Below are positions 16,170 to 24,746 of a stretch of DNA of 39,630 bases, one piece after another. A program made the position numbers and the translations under genes. The notes below the pieces were generated by a model. The model saw only the letters and a program-made list of their open reading frames with translations, searched no databases and was not told where the DNA came from. Within the stretch, counting starts at the first letter, position 1, and each line of letters begins with the position of its first letter. The stretch is from positions 1 to 39,630 of the forward strand of contig CAMIVR010000036.1 in the NCBI GenBank assembly GCA_946402065.1, read 5' to 3'. Origin of the DNA: an uncultured Brevibacillus sp. Lineage in GTDB: Bacteria; Bacillota; Bacilli; Brevibacillales; Brevibacillaceae.

Positions 16170-17015
16170 GCAGCAGGCCAAATCGCCGCCGCCATCACCA
16201 ATCTGGCGGAAGGAGCAGACGAGCAGGCCAAAGAGGTGAACGATGTGTCCACGATGACGAACCAGGTCGTCAGCATGATGTCGACCATCTCCCACCATGC
16301 AGAAACAGCCGCCGCTTCTTCGCGCGACATGGAAGAGCTGATCACCACGGGTGTCCGGACAGTCAACACGCAGACGGTCAAAATGCAGGAAAACCTGGCC
16401 TCGACGCAAAAAGTGACGGAAGCGATTCGCCTGCTGGACGTGAAATCAGGCCAAATCGGACAAATCATCGAAGTGATCGACGGCATCGCCCAGCAGACGA
16501 ACTTATTGGCCTTGAATGCCGCGATCGAAGCTGCGCGTGCCGGCGAACAAGGCAGAGGCTTCGCCGTGGTGGCGGATGAAGTCCGCAAGCTTGCCGAGCA
16601 GTCCACCAGATCGACCGGTGAAATCGCCGCTTTGATCGACGAGATCAAGTCCGCGACTGCAGGGGCGGTAAATGAAATCGAGCTCGCCGGACAAATCGTC
16701 ACGGATCAAGGCGCGTCCTTTAAAGAAGTCGAACAGGTCTTCTTCACCATCACAGAAGCCGTGAGACAGATGGGGAAACAAATCTACGAAATCTCACAAG
16801 GCACGCAGGTCATCGACAAAGAAGCGGCCAAACTGACCCAATCCATCGACAACTTCGCCAAGATCGCAGAAAACAATGCCGCTAACTCCGAGGAAGTGGC
16901 TGCTTCTACCGAAGAACAGACAGCCACGCTTGATGACATCAGCGCTTCCCTCCAGCGGTTAGCCGGTACGGTAGAAGAGCTGCAGCAGGAAATCGGCAAG
17001 TTTCAAATCGAATAG
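16170..17015 (+). pseudogene. Truncated methyl-accepting chemotaxis protein (cytoplasmic signalling part only)
   Basis: The frame from about 16170 reads [20 protein letters not shown] and continues through the signalling hairpin tip ([20 protein letters not shown], then [20 protein letters not shown]) to a normal C-terminal [24 protein letters not shown]. No sensor domain, membrane segment or HAMP domain is present: the frame is closed by a TAA at 16125 and unrelated sequence lies upstream. The first usable start in frame is a GTG at 16236 (259 residues), with no ribosome site before it. The simplest reading is a 5'-deleted receptor gene. A soluble receptor that lost its sensor cannot be excluded, because the rest of the frame is intact. 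A minus-strand frame over 16010-16140 may be a piece of another gene, but I could not identify it. Confidence 0.75.
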
Positions 17016-17029
17016 CTGTAGGACAGGGA

Positions 17030-17055
17030 CAAACGTCTGCATATGCGGGCGTTTG
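17030..17055 (+). terminator. Hairpin after the chemotaxis-receptor remnant
   Basis: CAAACG (17030-17035) and CGTTTG (17050-17055) enclose a GCATATGC palindrome, together forming an almost continuous stem 15 bases after the stop codon. The following sequence (CTCATTTCT) is only weakly T-rich. Confidence 0.45.
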
Positions 17056-17283
17056 CTCATTTCTAATCCCATTCCCCTCCCGTCCTGCGTCTATCAAGGG
17101 GTTGGCAGCCACGGGGAAATATCGCTTCCGTTTCAAGGGAACAAACCGAATGATTGCTTTGGAAAAACAGGACTAAGGCCCTCCACATGTTCTTCAGAAA
17201 AAATTAAGAATTCCCCTCACTTTATCTGCAGAATTTTTTGGTAAGATAAGGCATCTCAATGAAAAAGGTGAGGAAAATTGATT

Positions 17284-17862
17284 ATGAACAAAAGGGAAAC
17301 GATTCAAGAAAAGTGCCTGTTTCTCTATAAATTTTTACGTTCACCCCGACAAGTAGGGAGTGTGACGCCAAGTTCCAGGTTTCTGGCGAAAAAAATGATT
17401 GAATCCGTCCCATGGGATGAAGTCGAAAACATTGCGGAACTCGGTGCCGGTACCGGTGCGATCACGAAGTACATCCGATTGGCTGCCAGAGGAAATACGA
17501 ACGTGTTGCTTTTCGAAACAGACAAGTTTATGCGGGGGGAGTTAAAAAGGCAGTATCCGGAATTCATGTGCTATCCAGATTGCCGGGAGCTTCAGCACGC
17601 CATGCATTCGGAAAAAATAGAACGACTTGACTGCATAGTAAGCGGACTTCCCTTTTTCAATTTCCCCCAAGAATTACGGGATCAGCTTATGGAGCAAATT
17701 CTCGGTTCCCTCAAAGACAACGGATTGTTCATTGCTTTTCAATATTCTCAACAAATGAAAAAACAACTGACCGAGCGGTTTGATATTGAGCAAATCAAAT
17801 TTGTTCCGTTGAACGTGCCGCCTGCGTTCGTATATGTCTGTCGAAAAAAGGTGACAACGTAG
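17284..17862 (+). CDS. PmtA-like phospholipid N-methyltransferase / class I SAM methyltransferase
   Basis: 192 residues from the ATG at 17284; a TTG at 17278 is also possible, since the ribosome site AAAGGTGAGG suits either. It has an N-terminal FLYKFLRSPRQVGSVTPSSR, the SAM-binding loop IAELGAGTGAITKYI (about 50-64), an acidic residue after the next strand (VLLFETD), and a catalytic-site region IVSGLPFFNFPQEL. This arrangement matches the small PmtA/COG3963 group, which methylates phosphatidylethanolamine and resembles rRNA dimethyltransferases. The substrate is not proven. A two-component pair follows 77 bases later on the same strand, which suggests an envelope function. The region appears more AT-rich than the genes to its left. 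Confidence 0.78.
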   Translation: MNKRETIQEKCLFLYKFLRSPRQVGSVTPSSRFLAKKMIESVPWDEVENIAELGAGTGAITKYIRLAARGNTNVLLFETDKFMRGELKRQYPEFMCYPDCRELQHAMHSEKIERLDCIVSGLPFFNFPQELRDQLMEQILGSLKDNGLFIAFQYSQQMKKQLTERFDIEQIKFVPLNVPPAFVYVCRKKVTT

Positions 17863-17939
17863 TGGGCTTTCGTTCATGATGAAGATGATCATTGCATTTT
17901 CGTTTCGGTGTAAAAAAATTCGTGAAGGAGGTCGGATTG

Positions 17940-18635
17940 ATGAAGATTGCCATTTTGGTTGTTGACGATGATCGGGAGATTCGCGATATCCTGCACATTT
18001 ACTTGCGGAACGAAGGATATGGCGTTTTAGAAGCAGAGGACGGGATGCAAGCGTTGGAAATCCTCCAGCGTGAACAGGTTCACTTGATTATTCTGGATAT
18101 CATGATGCCTAATATGGATGGAATCAAGGCATGCCTGAAAATCAGGGAGGAATCCAACATCCCGATCATTATGCTCTCGGCAAAAGAAGAAGCTATCGAT
18201 AAAATCACAGGTCTTTCGACAGGAGCAGACGATTATGTGACGAAGCCGTTTAATCCTCTCGAGCTGATCGCCAGAGTCAAAGCGCAATTGCGAAGGCAGC
18301 TGTTCACTGCCTCCCCTCCCGCTTCTGCCGGTACGGAAATTTGCATTGACGATCTGGTGATTAATAAAGCCGATCATCTCGTGACGGTGCGCGGCAGGGA
18401 AATATCGTTGACCCCGATCGAATTTGCCATTCTCGAATTGTTAGCCGCTCATCGCGGGCAAGTCTTCAGCATCGACAAAATTTATCAAAATGTTTGGAAA
18501 GAGCAGACCGCATTTTTCTCGGACAACACGGTCATGGTCCACATTCGGAATATTCGCGAGAAGATCGAGGCCAATCCACGAGAACCACAGTATATCAAAA
18601 CTGTCTGGGGAGTGGGGTATAAGATTGAGAAATAA
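17940..18635 (+). CDS. OmpR/VanR-type response regulator
   Basis: 231 residues from the ATG at 17940, chosen because AAGGAGGT lies seven bases upstream. The receiver domain has the acidic cluster VVDDDREIRD, the phosphorylated Asp in LIILDIMMPNMDG, IIMLSAKEE and the lysine in YVTKPFNPLEL. The C-terminal winged helix is of the OmpR type (REISLTPIEFAILELLAAHRG, then DNTVMVHIRNIREKIE and IKTVWGVGYKIEK). Its closest look is to VanR-like regulators of cell-wall responses. The kinase gene overlaps its end. A likely target is its own operon or the adjacent methyltransferase gene; this is inference from position. Confidence 0.93.
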   Translation: MKIAILVVDDDREIRDILHIYLRNEGYGVLEAEDGMQALEILQREQVHLIILDIMMPNMDGIKACLKIREESNIPIIMLSAKEEAIDKITGLSTGADDYVTKPFNPLELIARVKAQLRRQLFTASPPASAGTEICIDDLVINKADHLVTVRGREISLTPIEFAILELLAAHRGQVFSIDKIYQNVWKEQTAFFSDNTVMVHIRNIREKIEANPREPQYIKTVWGVGYKIEK

Positions 18636-19770
18636 TATCTGGACCCTGTTGAACGGTAAAAAAAGCATTCGCGTCTGGATGCTCTGGGCCTTTGTTGCCA
18701 GCCTGCTGCTCGCGTCGTTCGTGAGTTCGTACGTCTCCGATTATCTCAATCGGGCCGGCTTGGGCTTTTTTTACAAATTATTGTCCTTCGCCTTTTTCAT
18801 TTTTTTGTTCTGCTCTTTCTTTTTTTTATTTACCCGCCACATTATTCGCTACTTTCGGACGCTTACCGACGGATTGAAGTCGATCGCCGACGGCAATTTA
18901 AGCTACCGCCTGCCTTTGGCAAGACAGGATGAACTGGGAAACATTGCGCAAAACATTAACCATATGGCGGAGCAATTGCAAAAACAGATGGAGCGGGAAC
19001 GCCAAGTAGAAAAGTCGAAAATGGAGTTGATCACATACGTGTCGCATGACTTGCGAACGCCTTTGACGAGCATTATCGGCTACCTGGATTTGTTGAAGAC
19101 CAACACATTTCGGGACGAACAGGAACAAGAGCGCTATCTTGACAATGCGTTTCATAAAACCCAGCAATTGAAAAAGCTGATCGACGACCTGTTTGAATAT
19201 ACGCGCCTGACAAATGGCGACGTTCGCTTATCCTTGCAGGAGGTCGATTTCAATAGTTTATTGGAACAGATGATCAATGAGTTTGAACCAGTGGCCAAAG
19301 AGCAGCAGATCTCCATAAAAAAAGGCTCCGCATCGATGCCGATCATGATGCAGATTGACAGTGAAAAAATGGTGAGAGCGATTGATAATCTGTTTATGAA
19401 TGCACTAAAATTCTCCGTCAGACCCGGAGAGATTAACGTGAGCCTATGCGCCGAAGGCAATCGGGTAACCCTGTCTATCGAGAACCTTGGAAAGCCCATT
19501 TCGAAAGAGCAGGAACAACAACTGTTTGAACGGTTCTATAAGCTGGAACCATCCCGGAACGATCAAAACACGCCGGCCGGTTCCGGTCTCGGTCTGTCGA
19601 TCGCTCGGCATATCGTCGAGCTGCATGGCGGCCGGATTTGGCTTGACCACTTGGAAGGCCATTATACGTTTTGCATTGAATGCCCGCTTCTCGGAAGCGA
19701 AGCCCCGCTGCGGTCTGCAGCACCTGAAGATAAGCGAGTGCAGCGTGAACACCGGGCAGCCCTGCACTGA
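18625..19770 (+). CDS. Sensor histidine kinase, VanS-like with a very short external loop
   Basis: 381 residues from a TTG at 18625, overlapping the regulator gene by 11 bases. An upstream GGGGAGTGGGG supplies the ribosome site. Two membrane helices near the N-terminus (WMLWAFVASLLLASFVSSYV and LSFAFFIFLFCSFFFLFT) are separated by only about 15-20 residues. Then come a HAMP-like segment (LKSIADGNLSYRLPLARQDE), the phospho-acceptor His in YVSHDLRTPLTSIIGYL, the N box DNLFMNALKFS, and the G boxes GSGLGLSIARHIVELHGG. The missing external sensor domain suggests signal detection within the membrane. It pairs with the regulator immediately upstream. Confidence 0.92.
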   Translation: MRNNIWTLLNGKKSIRVWMLWAFVASLLLASFVSSYVSDYLNRAGLGFFYKLLSFAFFIFLFCSFFFLFTRHIIRYFRTLTDGLKSIADGNLSYRLPLARQDELGNIAQNINHMAEQLQKQMERERQVEKSKMELITYVSHDLRTPLTSIIGYLDLLKTNTFRDEQEQERYLDNAFHKTQQLKKLIDDLFEYTRLTNGDVRLSLQEVDFNSLLEQMINEFEPVAKEQQISIKKGSASMPIMMQIDSEKMVRAIDNLFMNALKFSVRPGEINVSLCAEGNRVTLSIENLGKPISKEQEQQLFERFYKLEPSRNDQNTPAGSGLGLSIARHIVELHGGRIWLDHLEGHYTFCIECPLLGSEAPLRSAAPEDKRVQREHRAALH

Positions 19771-19804
19771 ATCCTGCAAAGCTGCCCATTGCCGTGCCAA
19801 ACCA

Positions 19805-20245
19805 TTATACGTTCAATACGTAGTAGTAAAATTGGTCGTCTTTTACCCAGCCGTTTGCTTCGTACAAGCGCTGGGCAGTGAAGTTGTCGACCGCTGTCTG
19901 CAGCTTTAACCCTTTGGCCTGCGTTTCTTCCGCCAGGCGCTTGGCTGCATCCATCAGTTGGTTGCCGACGCCTTTTTTCCTGCTCGCTTCGTCTACGTAC
20001 AAATCATTCAGGATCCACAGGCGCTTCATCGAAACAGACGAAAAAGCCGGGTACAGCTGCGTAAATCCGAGGTACTTGCCCTCCTCGACTGCAACGTAAA
20101 TCACCGAATCCTGCTTCTCCAGACGTTCCTGAATGAAGCGTTTGGCTGCAGCCGGATCGGGGGCCTGCTTGTAAAACACTCGGTACAAATCAAACAGTGC
20201 GGAAACGCCGTCGAGATCGCGCAGCGTTGCTTGATAAATGTCCAT
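19805..20245 (-). CDS. GNAT-family N-acetyltransferase
   Basis: 146 residues from the ATG at 20245, preceded by AAAGGAGTGAGG; an upstream in-frame ATG at 20311 has no ribosome site. GNAT features: MDIYQATLRDLDGVSALFDLY at the start, VAVEEGKYLGFTQLYP, the LNDLYVDEASRKKGVGNQLM strand and acetyl-CoA loop (R-K-K-G-V-G), then LQTAVDNFTAQRLYEANGW and a C-terminal QFYYYVL. The substrate is unknown; small amines or ribosomal/peptide targets are typical. It stands alone, converging on the sensor kinase gene 34 bases away. Confidence 0.93.
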   Translation of the reverse strand: MDIYQATLRDLDGVSALFDLYRVFYKQAPDPAAAKRFIQERLEKQDSVIYVAVEEGKYLGFTQLYPAFSSVSMKRLWILNDLYVDEASRKKGVGNQLMDAAKRLAEETQAKGLKLQTAVDNFTAQRLYEANGWVKDDQFYYYVLNV

Positions 20246-20320
20246 TTTCCTCACTCCTTTTGGGAAATACGCTTCTTTACAGGTTGATCTGATCATCTCG
20301 GTCGGCGGCAAAGTACCGAC

Positions 20321-21616
20321 TCAATCACCAGCATGTCTTGGCTTCTGCTCGCTGACGGTTCCACGCGCTCGCAGGGTGGTCGCTCGCCTTTTCCGCACAC
20401 GCAGTTGATACAGCAGACAAAGTGCCGCCACTGCCAGCGGGACCAGCAAAAAGTCCTTGGCAAAGGGAGCGATCGCTGCACAGGCTGCGGCAGATATCAG
20501 CGCCGTTATCCTCCCTGTGCGATCGTGCCAAAGTATTTTCAGACTGGCCAGCGTGGCTATCACGTACACGATAATTCCCAGTGTAGTCGGCGGCATGATC
20601 AGCACATCCGCCCCTAGGTGGAACAGGTAGCCGATGCACAGAACGAACGTATTGGACGTAAACAAAAACAGCGTACTGCGCACGGGAACGCCTTTTTCAT
20701 TCAGTTTGCCGAACCACCTCGGCAGCTTCTCCTCCTGCGCCAGCGCATAACCCAAACGGGACGAGCTGGCCAGAAAGACGTTGAGCGTTCCGACACAGAC
20801 AATACAGACCACCAGTACCGTCGCCGCTTCCGCGCTGATTCCGAGCGTGCGGTTCATCAGGACAGAGAGTGGCGCCGCCGAGTATTCCCCGCCGTACGTG
20901 TGAGTCCCGACCGTCACGAAGGACAGTGCCGTATAGACCAAGCCGATGAGTACCACACTGATCCACGTGCTTCGCATTACATCCCGCTGCGGGTGCTTAA
21001 ACTCCGGAACCAGGTGGGTAATCGCTTCCCAGCCGAAGAACGCCCAAAAAATCAGCACACACGCACGCCCCACGCCATCCAGTCCATTCGTAAACACTGG
21101 CGTGAAGTTGATCTTTTCCAGATGCACCAGTGAGAACACGATGGTCAATACCAGCAGCATCAGAACCAGTCCGCTGAGAAAAAGCGCTGCCCGCCCTGTC
21201 ACTTTCATTCCGGATAAATTGGTCAGACAGGCAATGAGCAAAAACGGGAACGCGATCACATACCCCCATTCTGCGGAAATGCCAAACAGCTTCACCAGAT
21301 ACTGCGCTCCGATGAGACCGACCACAGCTTGCCCGACAGCCACCCAGACAAAGAAAAACCAGCCCACGATTGCGCCCCACGTTCGACCAAACGCATTTTC
21401 CACGATGGTCGCGATCCCTCCGTAATGATGGTATTGCAAAGCCAGGCGGGCAAACGTATACGCCAGCGGCATACTCAGCAATGACAGCAGCACCCACGAG
21501 AAAATCGATGACGGCCCTGCCAGCTCAGCCGTATACCCGGGCAGAACCAGGATGCCGGAACCGAGCACGGCCCCCATATACATCGATACGCCCTGGGCAA
21601 ATGTAATACTTTTCAC
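20321..21616 (-). CDS. APC-superfamily amino acid permease (YjeH-like)
   Basis: 431 residues with about twelve hydrophobic helices. It begins from a GTG at 21616 with a GGAGCAGGGAG ribosome region. The first helix carries the APC signature GAVLGSGILVLPGYTAELAG, and the middle holds CVLIFWAFFGWEAITHLVPE, the helix that in this family contacts substrate. The cytoplasmic C-terminus is basic. Overall pattern is close to the YjeH group, which in E. coli exports methionine and branched-chain amino acids, so export or uptake of a neutral amino acid is likely but direction is not certain. It is divergent from a MocR regulator, which commonly controls the neighbouring transporter. Confidence 0.85.
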   Translation of the reverse strand: MKSITFAQGVSMYMGAVLGSGILVLPGYTAELAGPSSIFSWVLLSLLSMPLAYTFARLALQYHHYGGIATIVENAFGRTWGAIVGWFFFVWVAVGQAVVGLIGAQYLVKLFGISAEWGYVIAFPFLLIACLTNLSGMKVTGRAALFLSGLVLMLLVLTIVFSLVHLEKINFTPVFTNGLDGVGRACVLIFWAFFGWEAITHLVPEFKHPQRDVMRSTWISVVLIGLVYTALSFVTVGTHTYGGEYSAAPLSVLMNRTLGISAEAATVLVVCIVCVGTLNVFLASSSRLGYALAQEEKLPRWFGKLNEKGVPVRSTLFLFTSNTFVLCIGYLFHLGADVLIMPPTTLGIIVYVIATLASLKILWHDRTGRITALISAAACAAIAPFAKDFLLVPLAVAALCLLYQLRVRKRRATTLRARGTVSEQKPRHAGD

Positions 21617-21701
21617 GTTCTCCCTGCTCCTCTCTCTTCAGCCGGTTCATAGCTGGATGCTGTTCGCGCAGAAGGTATTCGCTTGCTGAACGAACGCTAT
21701 C

Positions 21702-21730
21702 ATTGTAACCGTTTTTGTCCCCTGTTCTAA
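21702..21730 (-). promoter_or_regulatory. Candidate promoter of the permease gene
   Basis: On the minus strand TTAGAA (21725-21730) and TACAAT (21702-21707) are 17 bases apart, about 85 bases before the permease start. The -35 is imperfect. A TATAAT for the divergent MocR gene lies at 21748-21753 without a convincing -35, as expected for a promoter needing an activator. Confidence 0.4.
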
Positions 21731-21795
21731 GAGCCAATTTTCTAGTATATAATGGGGTCAGATGATTTTCCGGAACAAATGTACGGGAGGCCGCT

Positions 21796-23229
21796 ATGCT
21801 AGAGATTACGCTCAACTTGCGCGAGGACAGAAAAGACCCGTATTACATGCAACTGTATCGGCATATTCGCCAGGAGATCAGGAGCGGACGCATCCCCGCA
21901 GGGACCAGGCTGCCAGCCATCCGCCGCCTGGCCGAACACCTGCAGATCAGCCGCAATACTGTGGAAGCGGCTTATCTGCAGCTGGTCTCCGAAGGCTATG
22001 TGGAAAGCAGGCCACGCAGCGGGCTGTACGCCGTTGAGCTGGAGGAAATCGCTTCTCTGGCGGACATGCAGGGCAAGCAACCGGACAGGCATCCGGCTGC
22101 GACGAATAGCTTGGCAGCCAATGCGGCGGATGTTCCAGCGATCCGCTATGACTTCCGCAACGGCACGATTGATTTGCGGCCTTTTCCCTTTGGCGTGTGG
22201 AACCGGCTTTCCCAGATGACCATGCAGGAGCATACCCGCTCCCTGTCCGTATACGGCGATCCGCAGGGAGAGCCCGGGCTGCGCGAACACTTGGCTGTAT
22301 ACCTGCGGCAATCGCGCGGCGTCCAATGTTCCCCGGAGCAAATCGTCTTGGGGGCCGGCACCCAGCAGTTGCTGCTGCTGCTCTGCCAGCTCGTCGGAGC
22401 AAACCGGAAGTCCGTCGCAGTCGAAGACCCCGGCTACAATGGAGCAAAGGCTGTCTTTTCCCAGCTGTCCCTGGACATGACGCCGATTCCGCTGGAAGCA
22501 GACGGCATGAATCTCGAACGTTTGAAGCAATCCGGGGCTTCGCTTGTCTACGTGACGCCCTCGCACCAGTTTCCGTTCGGCATGGTCATGCCCGTACACA
22601 AGCGGGTCAAGCTGCTGCAGTGGGCGGCCGAACACGGCGGACTGATAATCGAAGACGATTACGACAGCGAATTCCGCTACCACGGCCGGCCCATTCCGGC
22701 ACTGCAAGGGATGGATACGACCGGCAGCGTCATCTACATGGGGACGTTTTCCAAGTCGCTCTTGTCAGCGATTCGCATCAGCTATATGGTGCTGCCCGAA
22801 TCAGTGCTCGCCGTCTTCCGGAAAAACAAAGCCGATCTGGAGCCGACCGCCTCGCTCATCCACACGGATACGCTGGAGCGCTTTATGGCTGAAGGCTGGT
22901 GGGAAAAACACCTGCGGAGAATGAAGAACGTGTACCAGAAAAAGCACGCTCAGCTTTTATCGCATATCACCCGTTATTTGGGATCGCAGGTGCGTGTCAT
23001 CGGCGAGCACACCGGATTGCACATCGTGCTTGAAGTGGACGGCCGGCGCCCGGAAGCCGAGCTCGTGCGTACGGCAGCGGAACAAGGGGTGCGCGTCTAT
23101 GCCACGTCTCCGTATTGGCTCAATCCCGATATGCCGCAGTCGCCTCCCCGCCTCTTGCTCGGTTTCGGCGGGTTGGCGGAGGATGAGCTGGAGGAAGGAG
23201 TACGGTTATTGGGGAAAGCATGGGGTTGA
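21796..23229 (+). CDS. MocR-type (GntR/aminotransferase) transcriptional regulator
   Basis: 477 residues. The N-terminal GntR winged helix (YYMQLYRHIRQEIRSGRIPA, then LPAIRRLAEHLQISRNTVEA) binds DNA. A linker leads to a fold-type I aminotransferase domain from about residue 115: FRNGTIDLRPFP, YGDPQGEPGLREHLAVYLRQ, IVLGAGTQQLLLLLC, VEDPGYNG, YVTPSHQFPFG, IIEDDYDSEFRY and the PLP-lysine strand YMGTFSKSLLSAIRISYMV. Relatives include PdxR (vitamin B6 synthesis), GabR and TauR. The effector is probably PLP with or without an amino compound. The divergent permease is the obvious candidate target. Start chosen from GGGAGG eight bases upstream. Confidence 0.93.
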   Translation: MLEITLNLREDRKDPYYMQLYRHIRQEIRSGRIPAGTRLPAIRRLAEHLQISRNTVEAAYLQLVSEGYVESRPRSGLYAVELEEIASLADMQGKQPDRHPAATNSLAANAADVPAIRYDFRNGTIDLRPFPFGVWNRLSQMTMQEHTRSLSVYGDPQGEPGLREHLAVYLRQSRGVQCSPEQIVLGAGTQQLLLLLCQLVGANRKSVAVEDPGYNGAKAVFSQLSLDMTPIPLEADGMNLERLKQSGASLVYVTPSHQFPFGMVMPVHKRVKLLQWAAEHGGLIIEDDYDSEFRYHGRPIPALQGMDTTGSVIYMGTFSKSLLSAIRISYMVLPESVLAVFRKNKADLEPTASLIHTDTLERFMAEGWWEKHLRRMKNVYQKKHAQLLSHITRYLGSQVRVIGEHTGLHIVLEVDGRRPEAELVRTAAEQGVRVYATSPYWLNPDMPQSPPRLLLGFGGLAEDELEEGVRLLGKAWG

Positions 23230-23251
23230 GCAGGCTTTCCGAATGTACGCA

Positions 23252-23278
23252 AAACAGCCGTCTCGAAAGCGGCTGTTT
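23252..23278 (+). terminator. Terminator hairpin of the MocR gene
   Basis: AAACAGCC near 23252-23259 pairs with GGCTGTTT (23271-23278) around a short loop, about 22 bases after the MocR stop codon. The tail is TTTGCATTTCTG, so the U-tract is short. Confidence 0.6.
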
Positions 23279-23312
23279 GCATTTCTGACCCTCCCACCGA
23301 TAGCGTTACTTG

Positions 23313-24746
23313 CTATCGAACAGGAAGCAGCCCATTGAATTTGATTGTTTCCTCATCATTTCGCGCAGTCTCTACCTGATACGTATCTTTTTTCGGAACG
23401 GAGTATGATTTGATAAACGTCTTGTCGTTCTCTTGGAACACTTCCTCGTCCTCTGCGACACCATCGACTGTGAAGACCGTCTCTTCCGTCAAAAGCTCGC
23501 CAGGCAGCACCAGAAACAGCTTGTTTTGGTCGTAGTACACCCGGTTAATCCGGCTTGTTTTGCTGCCAAATGGCGCCTCAAGCGGAAATTTCCCGTTTCG
23601 GTTAACCGCGAAGCTCCCTTTTTTCCGCGTCGAAATTTCCATCCCGTCGAACTGCAGCTTCAGCCCGTTCGGAATCTCGTTGAAATAGAAGGACGGAATG
23701 AAATCCAGGTAATAGCCAACCGGCGCTTCATGATTGTTGTCGCGGGAATACTCCGGATGTAACGAGGCAATCTCCGCCCCTTTGCTGTCATAGGAGCGGG
23801 GATTCTCCAGCAGGGGATACTCCGTCCCTTTCCCATCAATCAGGCGTGGATGCGCCAGCCCCTTCAGCTTGTAACCATCCTGCAGCTTTGCCTGCAGCTT
23901 TACCCGCATGACAGTCGGCGATACCTCTATCTGGGTGACCTTGAGGTCCTGCAAAAGCTCTTGTGTCCCCGGCTGTGGTTTTTCCCCAGCCGTCGGTTTC
24001 ACAATTTTATCAGCAGCGACGAGCTCTCTCGTCAGCGGCAGGGCGATTTCCGCCAAGGTTTCGCTGTTTTTGCCGCTGCCTCGCTTTACGAGCTGCATAG
24101 GCAAGACGGGTTTTGGCTGGCTCAGAATATGTTTGACCGCATCCTGCTTCAGCATGTAATTGCCTTTCATGATCAGATAGTGAATACCATTGCTCTGGGT
24201 AAAATCCGTCGACAACATTCCGGTCGCTTTCACATTCTTGTCAAACTCGCTGGTAAGCTCGTGGTAAAGCATTTCTGCTTTCTTGTCTTCGTCTTTTTCC
24301 CGGGCGATTGCTTCGATTTTTTCTCCGGATACAATCATCGTGTAGACAAATCGCTTCTCATCTATCATCGCATCCTTGACTTCGACCGTATAGCCGTTTC
24401 GCTCCGTTTTCACAGCCGGGAGAAGCGGATAGCCGTTTTTGAGCGCATTGGCAAATCCTTCGTCCGGCTGAAGGTATTCAAATGTTGCTGTGGTCTGCTT
24501 TGCACCGGTTTTGCCGAAAAAAGGGCTATTGCTTCCGTCAAAAGCATGGAAAACGTTGAGCAGCAAAGCGGCACATACGGCAAGTCCGGCGGACCACGTC
24601 ACAAACTGCCAACCGCGGCGCCGCTCCTGTCCGCGCACGCGCTCAAGCACCTTCGTCTCCAGGCGGTTCAGATCAAACGGGTATTTGCTTTGCACCGTTT
24701 CCTTCGCCGACCGGCTTAATTCGTTCAACACCTGATCCTCGTTCAT
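23313..24746 (-). CDS. DUF4179 membrane protein, probable anti-sigma partner
   Basis: 477 residues. A cytoplasmic N-terminal part (VLNELSRSAKETVQSKYPFD, LETKVLERVRGQERRRGW) precedes a single membrane helix (FVTWSAGLAVCAALLLNVF, about residues 48-66). A large extracytoplasmic region follows, with GYTVEVKDAMIDEKRFVYTM typical of the DUF4179 family. Its start codon overlaps the sigma stop codon (ATGA), so the two are translationally coupled. Gene order, membrane topology and coupling indicate an anti-sigma factor or signal receptor that holds the sigma factor until an envelope signal arrives. The signal is unknown. No zinc-binding anti-sigma motif (HXXXCXXC) is present in the N-terminal part. 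Confidence 0.85.
   Translation of the reverse strand: MNEDQVLNELSRSAKETVQSKYPFDLNRLETKVLERVRGQERRRGWQFVTWSAGLAVCAALLLNVFHAFDGSNSPFFGKTGAKQTTATFEYLQPDEGFANALKNGYPLLPAVKTERNGYTVEVKDAMIDEKRFVYTMIVSGEKIEAIAREKDEDKKAEMLYHELTSEFDKNVKATGMLSTDFTQSNGIHYLIMKGNYMLKQDAVKHILSQPKPVLPMQLVKRGSGKNSETLAEIALPLTRELVAADKIVKPTAGEKPQPGTQELLQDLKVTQIEVSPTVMRVKLQAKLQDGYKLKGLAHPRLIDGKGTEYPLLENPRSYDSKGAEIASLHPEYSRDNNHEAPVGYYLDFIPSFYFNEIPNGLKLQFDGMEISTRKKGSFAVNRNGKFPLEAPFGSKTSRINRVYYDQNKLFLVLPGELLTEETVFTVDGVAEDEEVFQENDKTFIKSYSVPKKDTYQVETARNDEETIKFNGLLPVR

Noticed and set aside
21799..22707. Long minus-strand frame of 302 codons opposite the MocR gene
   Set aside because: Antisense shadow; the plus-strand MocR protein is complete and conserved.
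23298..23318. CGATAGC/GCTATCG hairpin across the DUF4179 stop codon
   Set aside because: It could aid termination but has no T-run and overlaps coding sequence, so not listed as a terminator.
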